A DNA stretch of 64,000 nucleotides. It comes from Panicum virgatum. Taxonomy: Eukaryota; Streptophyta; Magnoliopsida; Poales; Poaceae. The notes below the pieces were generated by a model. The model searched no databases and was not told the DNA's origin. It saw only the letters and a list, made by a program, of their open reading frames with translations. Shown here piece by piece: positions 21,554-33,969 of the stretch. How positions within the stretch are numbered: the stretch's first letter is position 1; every line of letters begins with the position of its first letter. Position numbers and translations under genes: made by a program. The stretch spans positions 57,366,195 to 57,430,194 of the forward strand of contig NC_053144.1 in the NCBI RefSeq assembly GCF_016808335.1, in the 5' to 3' direction.

Positions 21554-22637
21554 CTATACTATAGCATGTGTTTTCTCAATAAAGTAAAACACACAACTCA
21601 TGATGATCAGTTTCTGAGGTTTCTATAGTAGCATTATAAATACAAAAGGGATTTCTAATGGACAAAAGAAGTGATAGACAAGTGGATGCAAGAGGCAAAA
21701 TTAAAGGATAAGGATATGTATAAACGGCAAAACCCATAAGTTACTAAACCATCCAATGGCAAAATCATTTCTTAGAAATGTCCTGGATTAGTTTCTGCAA
21801 GCTCAACAGTAGGAGGTCTATTCCTAGATTTAGGAAGGAACGCGCGTACAAATCAACAGTACAGAGTAGTAGCCCCCAAAAGCCAAAACCAACTCTCCAA
21901 AAATCACATCCACACAGGTTATTTAGATCCGCAGCGTGCTCCTGTACGTAATGGCTCTGCTATGGGCACTTTATACGTGGTACATCATTGTTTGTGAAAT
22001 TAGATTAAGCTTTTTCGTTTGGTACATCGTGGTACATATGATATGTTTGGTACATCAGCTTTTTCGTTAAGGATTTAGGCAATAAAATGAATCATCTTAG
22101 CTGTATTAGCTAGTCCTTCAAAAATGAATCATGCATCAGTCGTGCAATCATTATTTTACATAAAGATATCAGACTGTACTACAAGATTTGATAGTCAGGG
22201 GAAATTAAGTCTCGCTGTGCAAGAGGACAGAAGGGTCATCAAGTAGTTAGGAGCCTAGGACATGAGAATAATCAAGGGGTCAATGTGTTAGCTATTATCT
22301 GAAAAATCATTTTAGGTAATCAGCGAGGTAGGCGTGCAAGAGCTGTACTGATACTTTATGTTTTGACTTTTGAGGCAAGCAGCTCGCGCACATCTTCAAG
22401 AATTGCGTCAGTGCCAGTAGCCAAGTGGAGTAGTAATAAGGAACATTCTTTAGCTTTGGTCGATTATTCATTCTTACAAAACTAGACATGAGAATTGGCA
22501 AAACGCTCACGCATTTAAAAGTTTATTATATATAGTGATATTTTGACATATAGCAAAAAAAAATGTGAGGAAGGTAGCGTTCAACTTCCAGGCGAAGTCT
22601 ACAGGTTTTTAGTGCTCTTAAAATGAAAATTCAAGGC
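21554..22637. other. AT-rich intergenic DNA, nothing identified
   Basis: AT-rich DNA without a supported gene or a bounded repeat. Confidence 0.5.
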
Positions 22638-22639
22638 TA

Positions 22640-22848
22640 CTCCCTTTGTCCAAACAAACAAGTCATTCTAGAATTCAAAATTTATTCTAGAAAACAATTT
22701 ATTTTACTCTATTTAGAAAGTGAATGTGCATGTAAGAATCAACTACTGCCAAATATAGGTAATAAATAAGGACAAACATGATCATTTTACCTTCTTATTA
22801 ATATGTCCTAAAATTTCTAGAATGACTTGTATTTTGGGATGGAGAGAG
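22640..22848. mobile_element. Stowaway (Tc1/mariner-type) MITE
   Basis: The ends are CTCCCTTTGTCC and GGGATGGAGAGAG, the typical Stowaway pair, flanked by TA on each side (22638-22639 and 22849-22850). The 209-bp interior has paired TCTAGAAT/ATTCTAGA-type words. Confidence 0.9.
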
Positions 22849-22850
22849 TA

Positions 22851-23745
22851 GCTACTAGCAGTAGCATTGTATTAATTTGTCAAGCTATACCGGTAGGGGG
22901 CAATGCCTCCTATTTCGTAGAAAACTTTAGTAAGCTACAATTAGTCATGATAATGACGGAACACTCGCATCTAATTGAATGCCGATAGACAGCTAGCGCG
23001 CTCTAATGAAGAACACGCTGAGCTTAACCCATATATAGCCGGTCCAATTAATCGAACGGCTAAGAAAATCATGGCAAATTGGTTGCTTGATCCTCAAGCC
23101 TTGAAGGCCAGATGTTTTTATTAAAAAAAAAACAACCGGTCCAGACCGATGTGATTAACCAATCCAACCATCCTATTAAATACCGTTTCAGCACCCATAT
23201 TAGGGCGACACCTGTGCTCCTATATGATTACGTATCCTCTACCAGTAGCAGACACATCAACGTACCGGTGCAATTATGCTTTGAAAAAGGGCAGCTAATT
23301 GACATTTAGCTATGGGTCTCTTTTGTGCTAACCTTTAAATTTTAATTGAAAAGCACAAGCGCAGCACATGTATAGATGAGCTCTAAAGTACGTGTAGTGA
23401 GTACCTAATCCAAAAGCATACTCCTAGCATCATTTTTCTAAGGAAACTTCTCACATGTAAATTAAATCTTTCAAACCTTTTTTCAGTACCGACGTGCAAG
23501 GAAAAAAAACATAAGATTGACCATGTGAAAAATGAGTACATACAAAGATACACTGTAAGATAACCTGACGATGCTTTATTAATTAGCATTATTACGAATA
23601 AATTGTGCTAGAAATCAACGGGTGTCTACATTGAATAATGAATCGCCTACATTACGATTTGGTTGGACAACAAAGCTGTGAATCATTTCAGCCATGCCAT
23701 ATATACCATGAACGTACTGTGTTTGAAGCAGATTACCTCACGTTG
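22851..23745. other. AT-rich intergenic DNA, nothing identified
   Basis: No supported gene. Short ORFs lack domains. Confidence 0.5.
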
Positions 23746-23749
23746 CCGT

Positions 23750-25895
23750 TGGGCAAGCTTCGGGCATACCTGCACCTTTCCCTCCCCATACCCATAAGTT
23801 AATTATCCAATCACTACCCTACCCATAACCTGCCCGCTTTAATTTGTCCATACCCATTGGATAACGGGGAAATATATCATGAATATGGGCAAGGCCATAT
23901 AACACAGAATATGAATAACAATAAAGCCTGGTCCGTTACGTACAGCGCTAAAGCAGTGAGCCTGCAGAGCGATTGTTGCTTGATGCTTATGATACAATAA
24001 TCTGAGATAATAAATAATATTTAAAAGAGAATCCTCTCGACATGCACTACGTGTGGATCGATAACAATAGACTCGATTTGTATCTCTACAGCTGGGGTTA
24101 CACGAAAAATTAAAAAAAATTTGACAATGTTATCATGCGCCACGAGCTTAGGCGCTAATCAACGCCATTATTTGACGATCGCTGCCGGATACAAGATGAC
24201 TACTGAAGTGTTGATTGCAGTTGCCTTCCCTGCCGACTTCCATCGCCACTCCCTGGTGCCATTTGCCTGTCGAAACTGAATGGCAGTGTCATTTCCTAAC
24301 ATCTTAGTTCTAGTCCTACAACAAAACAGATGAAGTTAGAACTTAATAGTGTTGATTGCAGTAAGCATAACCATCAATTCACAATTACAAAAGATAACAA
24401 AAGTGTACTAGTCTTAACAGTACTTACCGTAGCCATCATTGAGCCATCAAAATAAGAAAAAACAAGTGATGCCATGCAATACGGCAAGCAGGGAAAACAA
24501 GAAAGCCTACCTTAATCATCATTAGTTTGATCTTCTTCATTTGGAGTTGGTACAGATGATTCATTAGCAGGTATGCTATCTTCGACAACTCTAGGATCAA
24601 CTGTTTGAAATAAAATAATGTTAGAAAGCCATATTCAGAGCAGTGGACAGGAAGATCACGCAAGGAACTGAAATTGAAGTGATTGCATTTAAATTATAAG
24701 AAAGCAGCTGCATGAAAAAGAATCCTTACTTGAGGCTGACACCTTCAGAGCATAAGTTAATTGAGCTGTTTTCCCTCTCTTCTGTGCCATCCGAGCTTCC
24801 AACAATCTCATGAGGTTCCATTTAGCTACTGCATACAAAATTCAATTAGCCATTGCACATCCAGTTCATAATCTAACATATTCAGAGATTAATAGCTACT
24901 GCACAGTCGCAGCTAGTGCATACAAAATTTAATTAGCCAGTGCACATCCAGTTCATAATCTAACATATTCAGAGATTAATAGCTACTGCACAGCCGCAGC
25001 TCGGCCGAGCTTCCAACAATCCCATGAGGAAGCTGGAGGAAGAGGATACGAAGGTGAGTATTTCTGAATCTTCTCAAGACAGTAAAGAAAAAGGCTCTGT
25101 CTAGACAGTTCTGTCAGTATCCTGATGGTGCATCTAGTGATGTAGGAGTACATAAATATCATCTGGTCAACTAGCCAATAAGGTTTAAGAATAGAAAGCC
25201 TTGCAGATTTTCTTTGTGCATATGCTGATTCAGAACATTGGAGCTAATAGCACCTGGTAGTAGCAGAAAACTTCACTAGAATATGGAGCTAATACTGATG
25301 GCAAAGCTCTATAACTACCATACGTGCTGCACATAATATTGACTGGGCGATGGCCGATCCATCTAATTGCCACGGCAACCCCCACGGCAAGCAGATCCAC
25401 GCAGCCCAAGAACTATAAATTCGCAAGGAAGAATTGGGGTGTTAGGGTGTGGGATCTTAACCTGCTGCTGCTTGGCGGCCTGCTCCTTGAACTTGCTCGC
25501 CTGCTGAAGAATCAGGATCCACGGCAAGCAGATCCACGGAATTTGAATCAGGAACTGGATGGGGGAATAAAGGTGGAAGCAAACAAAAATACAAGAAAGA
25601 AGATGAGGAGTCTATACCGGTGGTGATTGAGGATCGGACGACGGTGCCAGCCTCATAGGAGAAGCTTCACGAGGTCGCCCGCTGCGGCGGCGGCGGCCCG
25701 CGGCCGGGATCCTTCGTAGCGAATAGTTTGGGTAACGGGGAAGGATGGATAACCACAGTAATACCCTCCTGTACCCTCCTCACAAATGGGTATATCCATC
25801 CCCTATCCGTTTGAGATGGATACACCCGTACCCTACCCGTTTATCACGGATGTGGATTTGGGCAACAGGTGCAGATATCCACCGGCAACTTGAAG
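23750..25895. mobile_element. Probable TIR transposon with CCCATACCC/GGGTA motifs
   Basis: The left flank (about 23755-23880) is rich in CCCATACCC and TACCC words after TTGCCG and CTGCACC. The right flank (about 25730-25893) shows GGGTA/TACCC words and then CAGGTGCAG and CGGCAA. These mirror each other as imperfect inverted repeats. The interior of about 2 kb is AT-rich, without a transposase frame that I recognise. The ends are approximate and no target duplication was fixed. Confidence 0.45.
24832..25030. repeat. 87-bp tandem duplication
   Basis: A unit beginning CATACAAAATT, containing CATCCAGTTCATAATCTAAC, starts at 24832 and again at 24919, with a few substitutions. The sequence CCGAGCTTCCAACAATC at about 24791 also recurs at about 25005, just after the second unit, so a larger block was duplicated. 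Confidence 0.88.
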
Positions 25896-26238
25896 ATTAC
25901 CTACAGATCAATATTGAAAACGGATCGTATCTTAGCACTGGTCACTCGGGAGAAATCGACGGCCCAGCATAATCGGGGATAACCAACAGTAGTTGAGCCT
26001 TCTAATTAGCTGCTGCTGCTGCTACTACTACTAGCAGCCGCTCATGACACGGCAGGCACCGTCTGATATTGACTAATCGAGCACTGGTGTGCGTGTGGAA
26101 GAACAAGAAGAAGACTGAAGTGTACTGTCGAGCCCCACTTGCCAGAAGCAGCGCGAGGGGTGACAGTGTGTCGTCCTGGGCCCATCTCCGGCTTGTACTG
26201 TAGCCTGGTACACGTAGACCAATGCCAGGTGTATTCGG

Positions 26239-27070
26239 AGGGTGGGAATGTGAAAATGGTTATCCGAATTTTTTGCATCCGTATCCGTATCCGCACCTAA
26301 TATGGATATCCGTATCCGTATCCGATTGTAATGTGGTACTAATATATCCGAATTCGTTTTTCCTCATTTTTCTCTATCCGATTCCACATCCGTATTCGAT
26401 AATATCTGCAAACATCCGTATTCGAATAAGAATGAGCACATAGGAAACTATTAAAAAATTATATATATAACTAATGACTAGTGATATATTAATTTTAGTA
26501 TTAATAATAATGTATTTAGTGGAACTATTTAAGAGTGATCATGAATAAATGACATGTGCTACTAGGTTTAATATTACTAATGATATATAAAGATTAAGTT
26601 TAATTAATTTCAATTTAATTAACTATATTTTGATATGGATAATCATATTTATTTTAATTTAATTTGGTTTATCCACTTATTGATAAAATTATAAATATAC
26701 TTTATTCCATTTATTCTTTATAACTATTGATATTTCCTTTAAAATATTTATTCATTTGCATTTTATATCTTTATAGTATTAACTATTTAAATATATATGG
26801 ATAAATATGTTTTGATGAGATGTTTTTTTCTTAACTACAATGGTTACATACTTTAATCCTTATTGTATAATGACTTAGTGATATCTTCGAAATATGTTTA
26901 TAATGAATAAAACAAACGAATAGTATAACTATGTTCCAAATCAAATAAATATCCGAATCCGTATTCGAATTCGAGACATCCGTTTTGCATCGTATCCGAC
27001 AACATCTGAATTCGTATCCGTATCCGAGTTAAAATATGGTAAAAAATAATATCCGAATCCGATTCCATCC
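26239..27070. mobile_element. Non-autonomous, probably hAT, element with ATCCGTATCCG motif array
   Basis: Both flanks are dense in ATCCGTATCCG/CGGATACGGAT words (about 26265-26425 and 26940-27070), with an extremely AT-rich core. The left end is near AGGGTGGGAATG and the right end near GGATTCCATCC read outward. The flanking octamers GTATTCGG and TATTTCGG are similar but not identical, so the target duplication is only tentative. Confidence 0.6.
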
Positions 27071-27496
27071 TATTTCGGTCAATGGACCTACGATACGAGC
27101 TGTTTGTGGGCGTAGCGTAGGCTTAACTGTCATAAAGCACCACTAGCCAATGGGGACAGAGGCACTCGCGGGTGGCAGCTGGCGCCAACGTGCTCGGCCA
27201 ACATGGCGGGCACGTCGACAAGCTAGCCGCAGTGGCCGCCGCCATCGACGTAGCGTGCGTGGTACAGTATGCTTTTGAAAATTTCTGAAGAAGTTCAGGT
27301 TCGGAAATTGGCCGCCCGGGGGATCGGCAGCAGAGCATGGGAATTTCTCTACAGGAAGTCAAGCACACATGTTGGGGGTACAATACTGCAGCCTGCAGGT
27401 CGACATGGGGTGCGCGCGACGACTATCTAGGCGCTTATCCAGTTCGGGCTACGTTACAGTTGAGTTAACAATCTTGCATTGACTTTGTTGTATCTA
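27071..27496. other. Intergenic DNA, nothing identified
   Basis: GC-moderate DNA between two transposons, without a supported gene. Confidence 0.45.
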
Positions 27497-27735
27497 GGGT
27501 GTGTTTAGTAAAGTTTGTGAAAAAGTTGCTGTAGCACGTTTCGGTTTTATTTGGCAACTATTGTCCAACCATGGAGTAATTAGTCTCAAAAGATTCGTCT
27601 TGTCATTTACAACCAAACTGTGCAATTAGTTATATTTTTTAACTATATTTAATATTCCATGCATGTATCGTAAGATTCGATGGGATATGCGTCAGTGAAA
27701 AATTTTGGGAATTTTTCCCGGAAGTAAACACACCC
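27497..27735. mobile_element. MITE with GGGTGTGTTTAGT ends
   Basis: The inverted ends are GGGTGTGTTTAGT and AGTAAACACACCC, with TA on each outer side. The interior has ATTAGTCTCAAAAGATTCGT and TTCCATGCATG, hallmarks of a common grass MITE family that is also present at 33970-34225 in the opposite orientation. Confidence 0.85.
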
Positions 27736-27825
27736 TACTCACACAATAATACAGTACTGTCAGTATGGCAGAGTACCACGGGCCAATAAGAAAACGGCGC
27801 GGGCGCGAGTGGGCCGCGGGCGGGC

Positions 27826-27969
27826 GGGGGGGGGGGGGGGGGGGGGGTGGCTGGCGGCGCGGGGCGATGCGGATAGGTGCCCGGCGACAGGCGCCGGGAT
27901 TGCGGGCGCGGAGCATCCGATTCCGATGGCCGCCGAGACGCGCCAACCCCCCCCCCCCCCCCCCCCCCC
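27826..27969. repeat. G22 tract and C23 tract facing each other, 99 bp apart
   Basis: There are 22 G at 27826-27847 and 23 C at 27947-27969. A transcript or single strand could pair them as a 22-bp all-GC stem with a 99-nt loop. The G side could instead fold as a quadruplex. Confidence 0.9.
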
Positions 27970-29358
27970 GACTGTCCCCCACCCAACAGCAATGCCGAAC
28001 CATCGCCGCGCACGACGGCGTACGGCCGACCGCCGACGGCGCCGCACGGTGCGTGGCGAGGCGACCTCTCGCCGCAGCGCGGACACGAACACGCGCGGCT
28101 CGATCGTTTGCGAACTCGGTCCTTCTGCCGCCGGCCTAGATTACTCTACACGCGCTGCCAGTACATACGTTACGTGCTGGGAGAAACCACTCGATGCGGA
28201 GCCCCCAAAAGGGGCAGCTAGCTAGCTTAGCCGAGGCACGTCTTTGCGACCACGCAACCTGACGAGCGAACAAGGAGAGCATCCGCGACAGGTGGATCGA
28301 TCCATCGGCCGAGGCCGGAGCGGCGGGAGCGAGATAGGCAGCACCCCGGAACAGGCAGAACATGGAGGCATGATGGGCGGGGAGATGCCCGCCCCCGTTC
28401 CGGCTCCAATGATAGGGCGGCCTTTTGCCCAGATCGGTCGATCGAGCTCCTCCGCTGCCCGCATGCGCGCGCGAACATATTCCCTGCTCACCCCTTGTCC
28501 CCCGAGGAGTGCCGCTGAAGCAACGCAGCGCGGGCTCGCGTGTGCGTGCGTCGTCCATACGGTCGCACACGCCAGGATCGGAGCAGCTGGCCGTAGACGG
28601 GGAGAGATCGGGAGCGAACGAACCGAGACACCGGACGACGGAACGCGACGTCGCGGCGGGCGGAACGGACACGGACACGGACGGCGACGCGGAACGTGGG
28701 CTCGTCTCGGCTCGGGCGATCGAGCGAAAGCAGGCAGGCGCGGCCGGGGCTCGGCGCGCTCGGCTGTAAAGCGGGCGAGGGCGCCGCTGACATCTCCTCG
28801 GCGCCCGGAGGGCGTACATGTGACCACCGGGGCATTCAATGGCGATGGGTAAAGCCGGTAGGGGCTACGGGAAAAGGAGAGGTATTCAGGGCCGCCCGCG
28901 TCGCCGTGTAGCGTACCATGCACTGCAGCTGGTGGGAGTAACCGCTGGGCGTGGCGGCAGCCGGCTACAGTGCTGCCTCGCCGCCGCGGCCGATTGCTTC
29001 TGCGGCACTCCATGGCGCGGTCCGCGCCGATCCATCGTCGGCGGCAGCCCCGCCGAACCATCGCGGGCAATAAATTGGCCTGCGGCTACGGCGGTGCCGC
29101 GCCAAGGCTATACGCTACGTACGGCCCCGCCCGGGAGCGCCTACGCCTTCTTCTTGCTGTTGATCGGGTAGGATAGGGCACGTCATGCACGCTCGTGATC
29201 GAGCTGCTAAAGATAAAAGATCTGCCGTGATCCTCAAAAAACAAAATGCTAGTTTGCGGAGACCGCAGTTGCACTTGCACATACTATACTGGAGTACTAC
29301 CAGACTCCGTGCAGGAAGTACCGTAAATATCCTCCGAGTTAGTTGCTGCCATTACTAA
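27970..29358. other. GC-rich intergenic DNA, no gene supported
   Basis: Very GC-rich, CpG-dense DNA in which all six frames are largely open. None of the translated frames shows a recognisable domain. Confidence 0.5.
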
Positions 29359-29501
29359 GACCGTCCACAGTGGAGGGAGCAAATGAAGGAGCAAATACAC
29401 TGTTTGACACTGTAGATGCACTGTTTGACACTGTAGACAGAGATGGCGTGGGAAACGAGGAGGGAGCAAATTTGCTCTTGCTCCCCCCGCTGTGGACAGC
29501 C
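29359..29501. mobile_element. Tourist-like (PIF/Harbinger) MITE
   Basis: The inverted ends are GACCGTCCACAGTGGAGGG and CCCCGCTGTGGACAGCC, flanked by TAA on each side (29356-29358 and 29502-29504). The 143-bp element contains the internal repeat CACTGTTTGACACTGTAGA twice. Confidence 0.85.
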
Positions 29502-30857
29502 TAAGCACCGTGACAGAATCTGCGTCCCTGTAGCTACATCAAGTCAAAAAAAAATTCAATCCTTTAAAAAAAATCGAAGTTACCTCAGGTCGATTCCGAC
29601 TCTAATCGCAGTGCCGTGCCAATTTTCCTTTTCTGCACTACACCACAGTAATAGATGGCCACGGTCACCGTCTCTGTTCAGCATCCGACAACAACAGGGC
29701 CATTCTTGCATATTCCTAGCTCAACGCTGCAGTGATGCCTGGAAGCGCGGCGGACTGTGAAAATGCCAGACTTCTCACAGTGCTAAACAATTTTAATCCC
29801 CACTATAATCTCTACTGTGGTGTGGATAGAAAAAAGAGCTCTCTCGTTTTTTTAGATCAAAAAGCTCTCTCGTTTAATCCGTTCCTGGAAGCTCTCGACT
29901 CTGACATGAGCTTGCTGCAGCACCCATTCCAAGCCGGCAAGAACGCCGGTTTTACCACACCTCCGGTTCCGTCGAGGCGAGCGTTTCTTGTCGCCTCGCG
30001 GAGTAGCACCGTTTCCTGTTCCTTGCTCACCCAATCGCTCCTGCACGCACGTATACAGGAGCTCTCAAAAAGGTACACGTATACTATACGCATGCACAGG
30101 TTCTCCTACGTAAGACTGTACGCGTAGCTCTGCGGCTATCGTGTACTGTATTTTTTCAGCGTACAAAAAAAAAACAGATTCCGTCTCCCCCGTGCCGTGT
30201 CTCTGCCGAAAGCAAGGCCACCTGCTGTTCGTATTTACACGGATTTATCGCCTTTGCACACACACCCATAGTATACACAATAACACAACACATCCGAGTA
30301 CCTGTACTCGACAGGAAGTACACCGACTCGGATATGAAGGGAGCCAGCCTGCTCGTAGCGATACCCCGTATTTATGAGTGCCGCGGCTTCGTATTTGCGC
30401 CTTCGGGTGTTCAATTTGTAGCCTTGTACTATGCTGTGTTTGGTTGGTGAGCACTGAGCACGCGTAATTTCTCTTCTCCGAGCTTTGCACTGGCCGCAAC
30501 CAAACGCAGCTAAAAAATAAAACGAAGTTTGTGTGTAACATGTGGGATGAGCTGACAGAGCTTCGAGGGCCGGCGATTTTCGGTTCTAATTAAATGGATA
30601 GTGTGATCCTCCGTCCGAGCTTTTAAAACTTGATAATCTAGAATAAGCGAATAAACGAATCACGGGAAAAGAAAGGAGGGGGAAAAGAAAAGAAAAGAAA
30701 AGGAGGAAAGAAACTAAAATGGTTTGGTGTGAGGAGGAAGGAGGACTGCTGGTAGTGGGGCAGCACGACTGATTTCTGCCCTTTTAAAAGCTTCGCCACC
30801 CTACACGAGACCTTTTTTATTTTTGAAATTCTGAGGCTCTTTTTTTCTTTTTTCTAT
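29502..30857. other. Intergenic DNA with a short MITE-like foldback
   Basis: No gene is supported. At 30433-30510 the ends GCTGTGTTTGGTTG and CAACCAAACGCAGC form a 78-bp foldback resembling a small MITE, without a clear target duplication. A purine-rich run (GAAAAGAAAAG) lies near 30676-30715. Confidence 0.5.
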
Positions 30858-31153
30858 TTACTGAGCTGGTCCTGTCTGTGATGAGGAGCGTTGAGGGAGG
30901 GGGATGGGAGGTGTCGCTGGATGGGCATCTTGGCCAGCTAGGATGGCGAGGGATCGAAGCTTTCTCTGAAAGGGAAAGCAGCCAGGAGCAAGGGAGAGGA
31001 AGTGGGGTGCAGTGCAGTCAAAGCTGGCATTTCTCCGTCTGGCACAGCATGTATTCCTCCCCGCCCCCATTTCTTCCCCACTCGATTCAAACCCTGAAAA
31101 AGATTATGAAATACAATGCTCGCGATAGATTTGGGAGCTAGTATTGGCCCCCG

Positions 31154-31161
31154 TATATATA
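31154..31161 (+). promoter_or_regulatory. TATA box of the TPR gene
   Basis: TATATATA 200 bp before the start codon, followed by a CT-rich leader that includes a 12-C tract (31263-31274). Confidence 0.65.
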
Positions 31162-31360
31162 GCCTCCTCTCTCCTCTCGCATCCTCGCCTCGATTGCCCT
31201 TCCGGCCTTCCAACCTCCTCCTCCATCTCCCCCTCCGGGCTCCGGCTCCCCCTCAATCTTAGCCCCCCCCCCCCTCCGCGTGTGGGGTGTGTCCGGTGCC
31301 CTCCCCTCGGGGATCGATTTAAGCTTCGGCTGGGCTGTGCCGATTGATGCGAGGGAGGCA

Positions 31361-33698
31361 ATGGCGGTGTCCTCGCCTTCTTCTGCTCCGGAGAAGAAGA
31401 GGAAGTGGCTGCTCAGCAACAGGAAGGTCAGTCCCGGCTCCCGTCTTCCTCCTGCGCTGCCTCCGTTCTCCCGGTTCCGTTTCCACCTTGAATGTTTCTT
31501 GGATTCCAAGAACTGCTCTTTCTTGGTAGTGCACGAATGCCAAGGTTGAGCCTTTTGACTTCTGGCCTTGGCGTCCAACCAAATGCCGGGACCCTGAAGA
31601 ACCGTTTGGATCTTCGAAGCTCGCTGTGCACGTTTTGTTTGTTTCGCTCAAGCACAGCTGGATTCCAGCGCATTCTGCCCGCCTGTCCTGTTTTGGTTTT
31701 GTTTGCTTTGATTTGTCCTCTTGGATTGGTCAATCTTTCTCTGTTCATGGGGAGAATACAGCCTCTGGTTCGGAAATCTAATGCTTCCGTTCCTCTTCCA
31801 TTTTGGCCAGGTGATCGACAAGTACCTGCGGGAGGCGAGATCGATTCTCGCGGCGGCGCCGGAGGCCGGCAGCGGAGACGCGGTGGCGGCGCTCGGCCTG
31901 GTGGACGCGGCGCTGGAGCTGTCGCCGCGGATGGAGGCCGCCCTGGAGCTGCGGGCGCGCGCGCTCCTCGCGCTTCGCCGGTACCGGGAGGTCGCCGAGA
32001 TGCTCCGCGACTACATCCCCAGCTGCGGTAAGGCCTGCTCCAGCGATGACACCTCGTCCTCCTCGTCATCGGCGGCGGCGTCGCTGCTGTCCTCCGGCTC
32101 CGGTGACCTCGGCACGATCTCCCGTGCCAAGCTCCTCTCGCCGGACCGCCACCGCTCCGACGACGCCGAACCTGACGCACGGCCCGTCCGTTCCTTCCGC
32201 TGCTTCGACATCTCCGAGCTCAAGCGCCGCGTCCTTGCCGGCCTCTCCAAGAACCCCAACACGGACACCCAATGGAGGTACGAAACCTTGGACTTTTGCT
32301 AAGTTCCGACTCTGTGACGCTGATGATTTCTTGATTTGACAAGTTTCCTGATGGTTAATGCTCGCGTACAGGTACTTGGTCCTGGGTCAAGCTTGCTTCC
32401 ACCTCGGCCTCATAGAGGACGCCATGGTGCTGCTGCAAACCGGCCGCCGCCTCGCGTCAGCTGCGTTCCGCCGGGAGAGCGTGTGCTGGTCCGACGACAG
32501 CTTCTCGTCGTCCGCCGCCGCCGCGGCTGTCGCCACCGTTCCGTCGGGGAAGACGTCCAAGTCCGGTTCGGCGTTCATTATCCCGGCCATGGAATCCGAG
32601 GCCGTGTCCCAGCTGCTGGCGCACGTCAAGCTCCTGCTTCGCCGCCGCGCAGCTGCCATGGCCGCGCTAGACGCAGGACTGCCGGCCGAGGCTGTCCGCC
32701 ATTTCTCCAAGATCCTCGAGGCACGCCGTGGCGTGCTGCCGCACCCCTTCGCCGCCGCGTGCCTCGTCGGCCGTGCGGCCACGTTCCAGGCCGGTGGCCG
32801 CCCCGCCGACGCCATCGCGGACTGCAACCGCGCGCTCGCTCTGGACCCGGCATACATCCCGGCGCTCCGTGCCCGCGCCGACCTCCTCCAGTCCGTGGGC
32901 GCGCTTGCCGATTGCCTCCGTGACCTTGACCACCTGAAACTCCTTTACGACGCCGCGCTCCGGGACGGCAAGCTCCCTGGGCCTCGGTGGCGGCCGCAGG
33001 GCGGCGTCCGGTACCGCGAGATCGCCGGTGCTCACCGCAAACTGACCGCGCGCATTCAGGGGCTCCGCACCCGCGTCGCCGCCGGCGAGGCGTGCAACAT
33101 CGATTACTACCTGCTGCTGGGCGTGCGGCGCGGCTGCACGCGCTCCGAGCTGGAACGCGCGCACCTGCTGCTCTCCCTGAAGCTGAAGCCGGACCGCGCC
33201 GTGGTGTTCGGGGAACACCTGGAGCTCGTGGACGAGCACCGCGACCTCGAGGCGGTGCGCGACCAGGCTCGGATGTCGGCGCAGCTGCTCTACCGGATGC
33301 TGCAGAAGGGTTACTCGTTCGTCATGTCCGCCGTGCTGGACGAGGAGGCTGCCGAGAGGCAGAGGGCGAAGGACGCCGCCGCGGCCGCGGCCGCCGCGCT
33401 GGCGGCCAAGCAGGAAGCCGCGAAGCAGGAACTAGCACAACCCGTGCCGGAAAAACCCAAGACCACGGAGGCCGCCCGTCCAAGGAGCCCGCCGGGCCGC
33501 GCGCCGAAGGCGAAACCGAAGCCCAAGGCGGCGGTGGCCGTTCCAGCGATGTCGAAGGCGCCGGCGGCCGTGACATCGACGGCCCCGGTGTACCAGGGGG
33601 TGTTCTGCCGCGACATGGCGGTGGTGGGCACCCTGCTGTCCCGCGGCGGCGGGTTCGACCGCGCCCTCCCGGTGAAGTGCGAGGCGATGAGCTGCTGA
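31361..33698 (+). CDS. TPR protein with degenerate J-like domain
   Basis: Exons 31361-31426, 31811-32277 and 32372-33698 (GT-AG introns of 384 and 94 bp) give 619 residues. The N-terminus is MAVSSPSSAPEKKRKWLLSN. Helical TPR-type repeats lie at about residues 30-92 and 177-208, and again at 253-370 (clearest in DAIADCNRALALDPAYIPAL). A J-like segment starts near residue 420 (NIDYYLLLGV), but the HPD tripeptide needed to stimulate Hsp70 is replaced by KPD. An Ala/Lys-rich coiled region (about 500-585) precedes a conserved-looking tail ending EAMSC. A Ser/Asp-rich linker is at about 97-125. The family is a plant TPR/DnaJ-like group, probably a scaffold or co-chaperone in cytosol or nucleus. No signal peptide or membrane segment is seen. 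Third positions are strongly G/C, as in many grass genes. Confidence 0.9.
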
Positions 33699-33969
33699 TG
33701 GCACTCCGGCCGCGGACGGAGACACATGACATGTGCGACGTGGCGTGCACGGAGACGGAGACGGACGGGCAACGTGAGATCCAGCGAGGTGGCGGGAAAG
33801 GGGACATGGGTTTGAATTGTTTGGTCGTCCAACTCGCTCGTTGTACAGTTGGGGAAGTGGAATTGGAGTGGAAGCGGAAGGGGAAAAAAAAGAGGCCAGA
33901 GTAAAAAAAATGCTGGGATGCAGGATGAAGGGAGCTATTGACTGTAAATTTTGGCTGCATCTTCATGAA
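33699..33969 (+). other. 3' flank of the TPR gene
   Basis: Probable 3' UTR. A clear AATAAA was not seen before the MITE that starts at 33970, so the polyadenylation site may lie near or inside that MITE. Confidence 0.4.

Noticed and set aside
23739..25913. GATTACCT on both sides of the 23750-25895 element as a target duplication
   Set aside because: The two copies are at different distances from the inverted ends, so they do not abut the termini and are likely coincidence.
28136..29070. Minus-strand ORFs of 227 and 282 residues
   Set aside because: Both overlap each other in different frames in CpG-dense DNA, and neither resembles a protein family.
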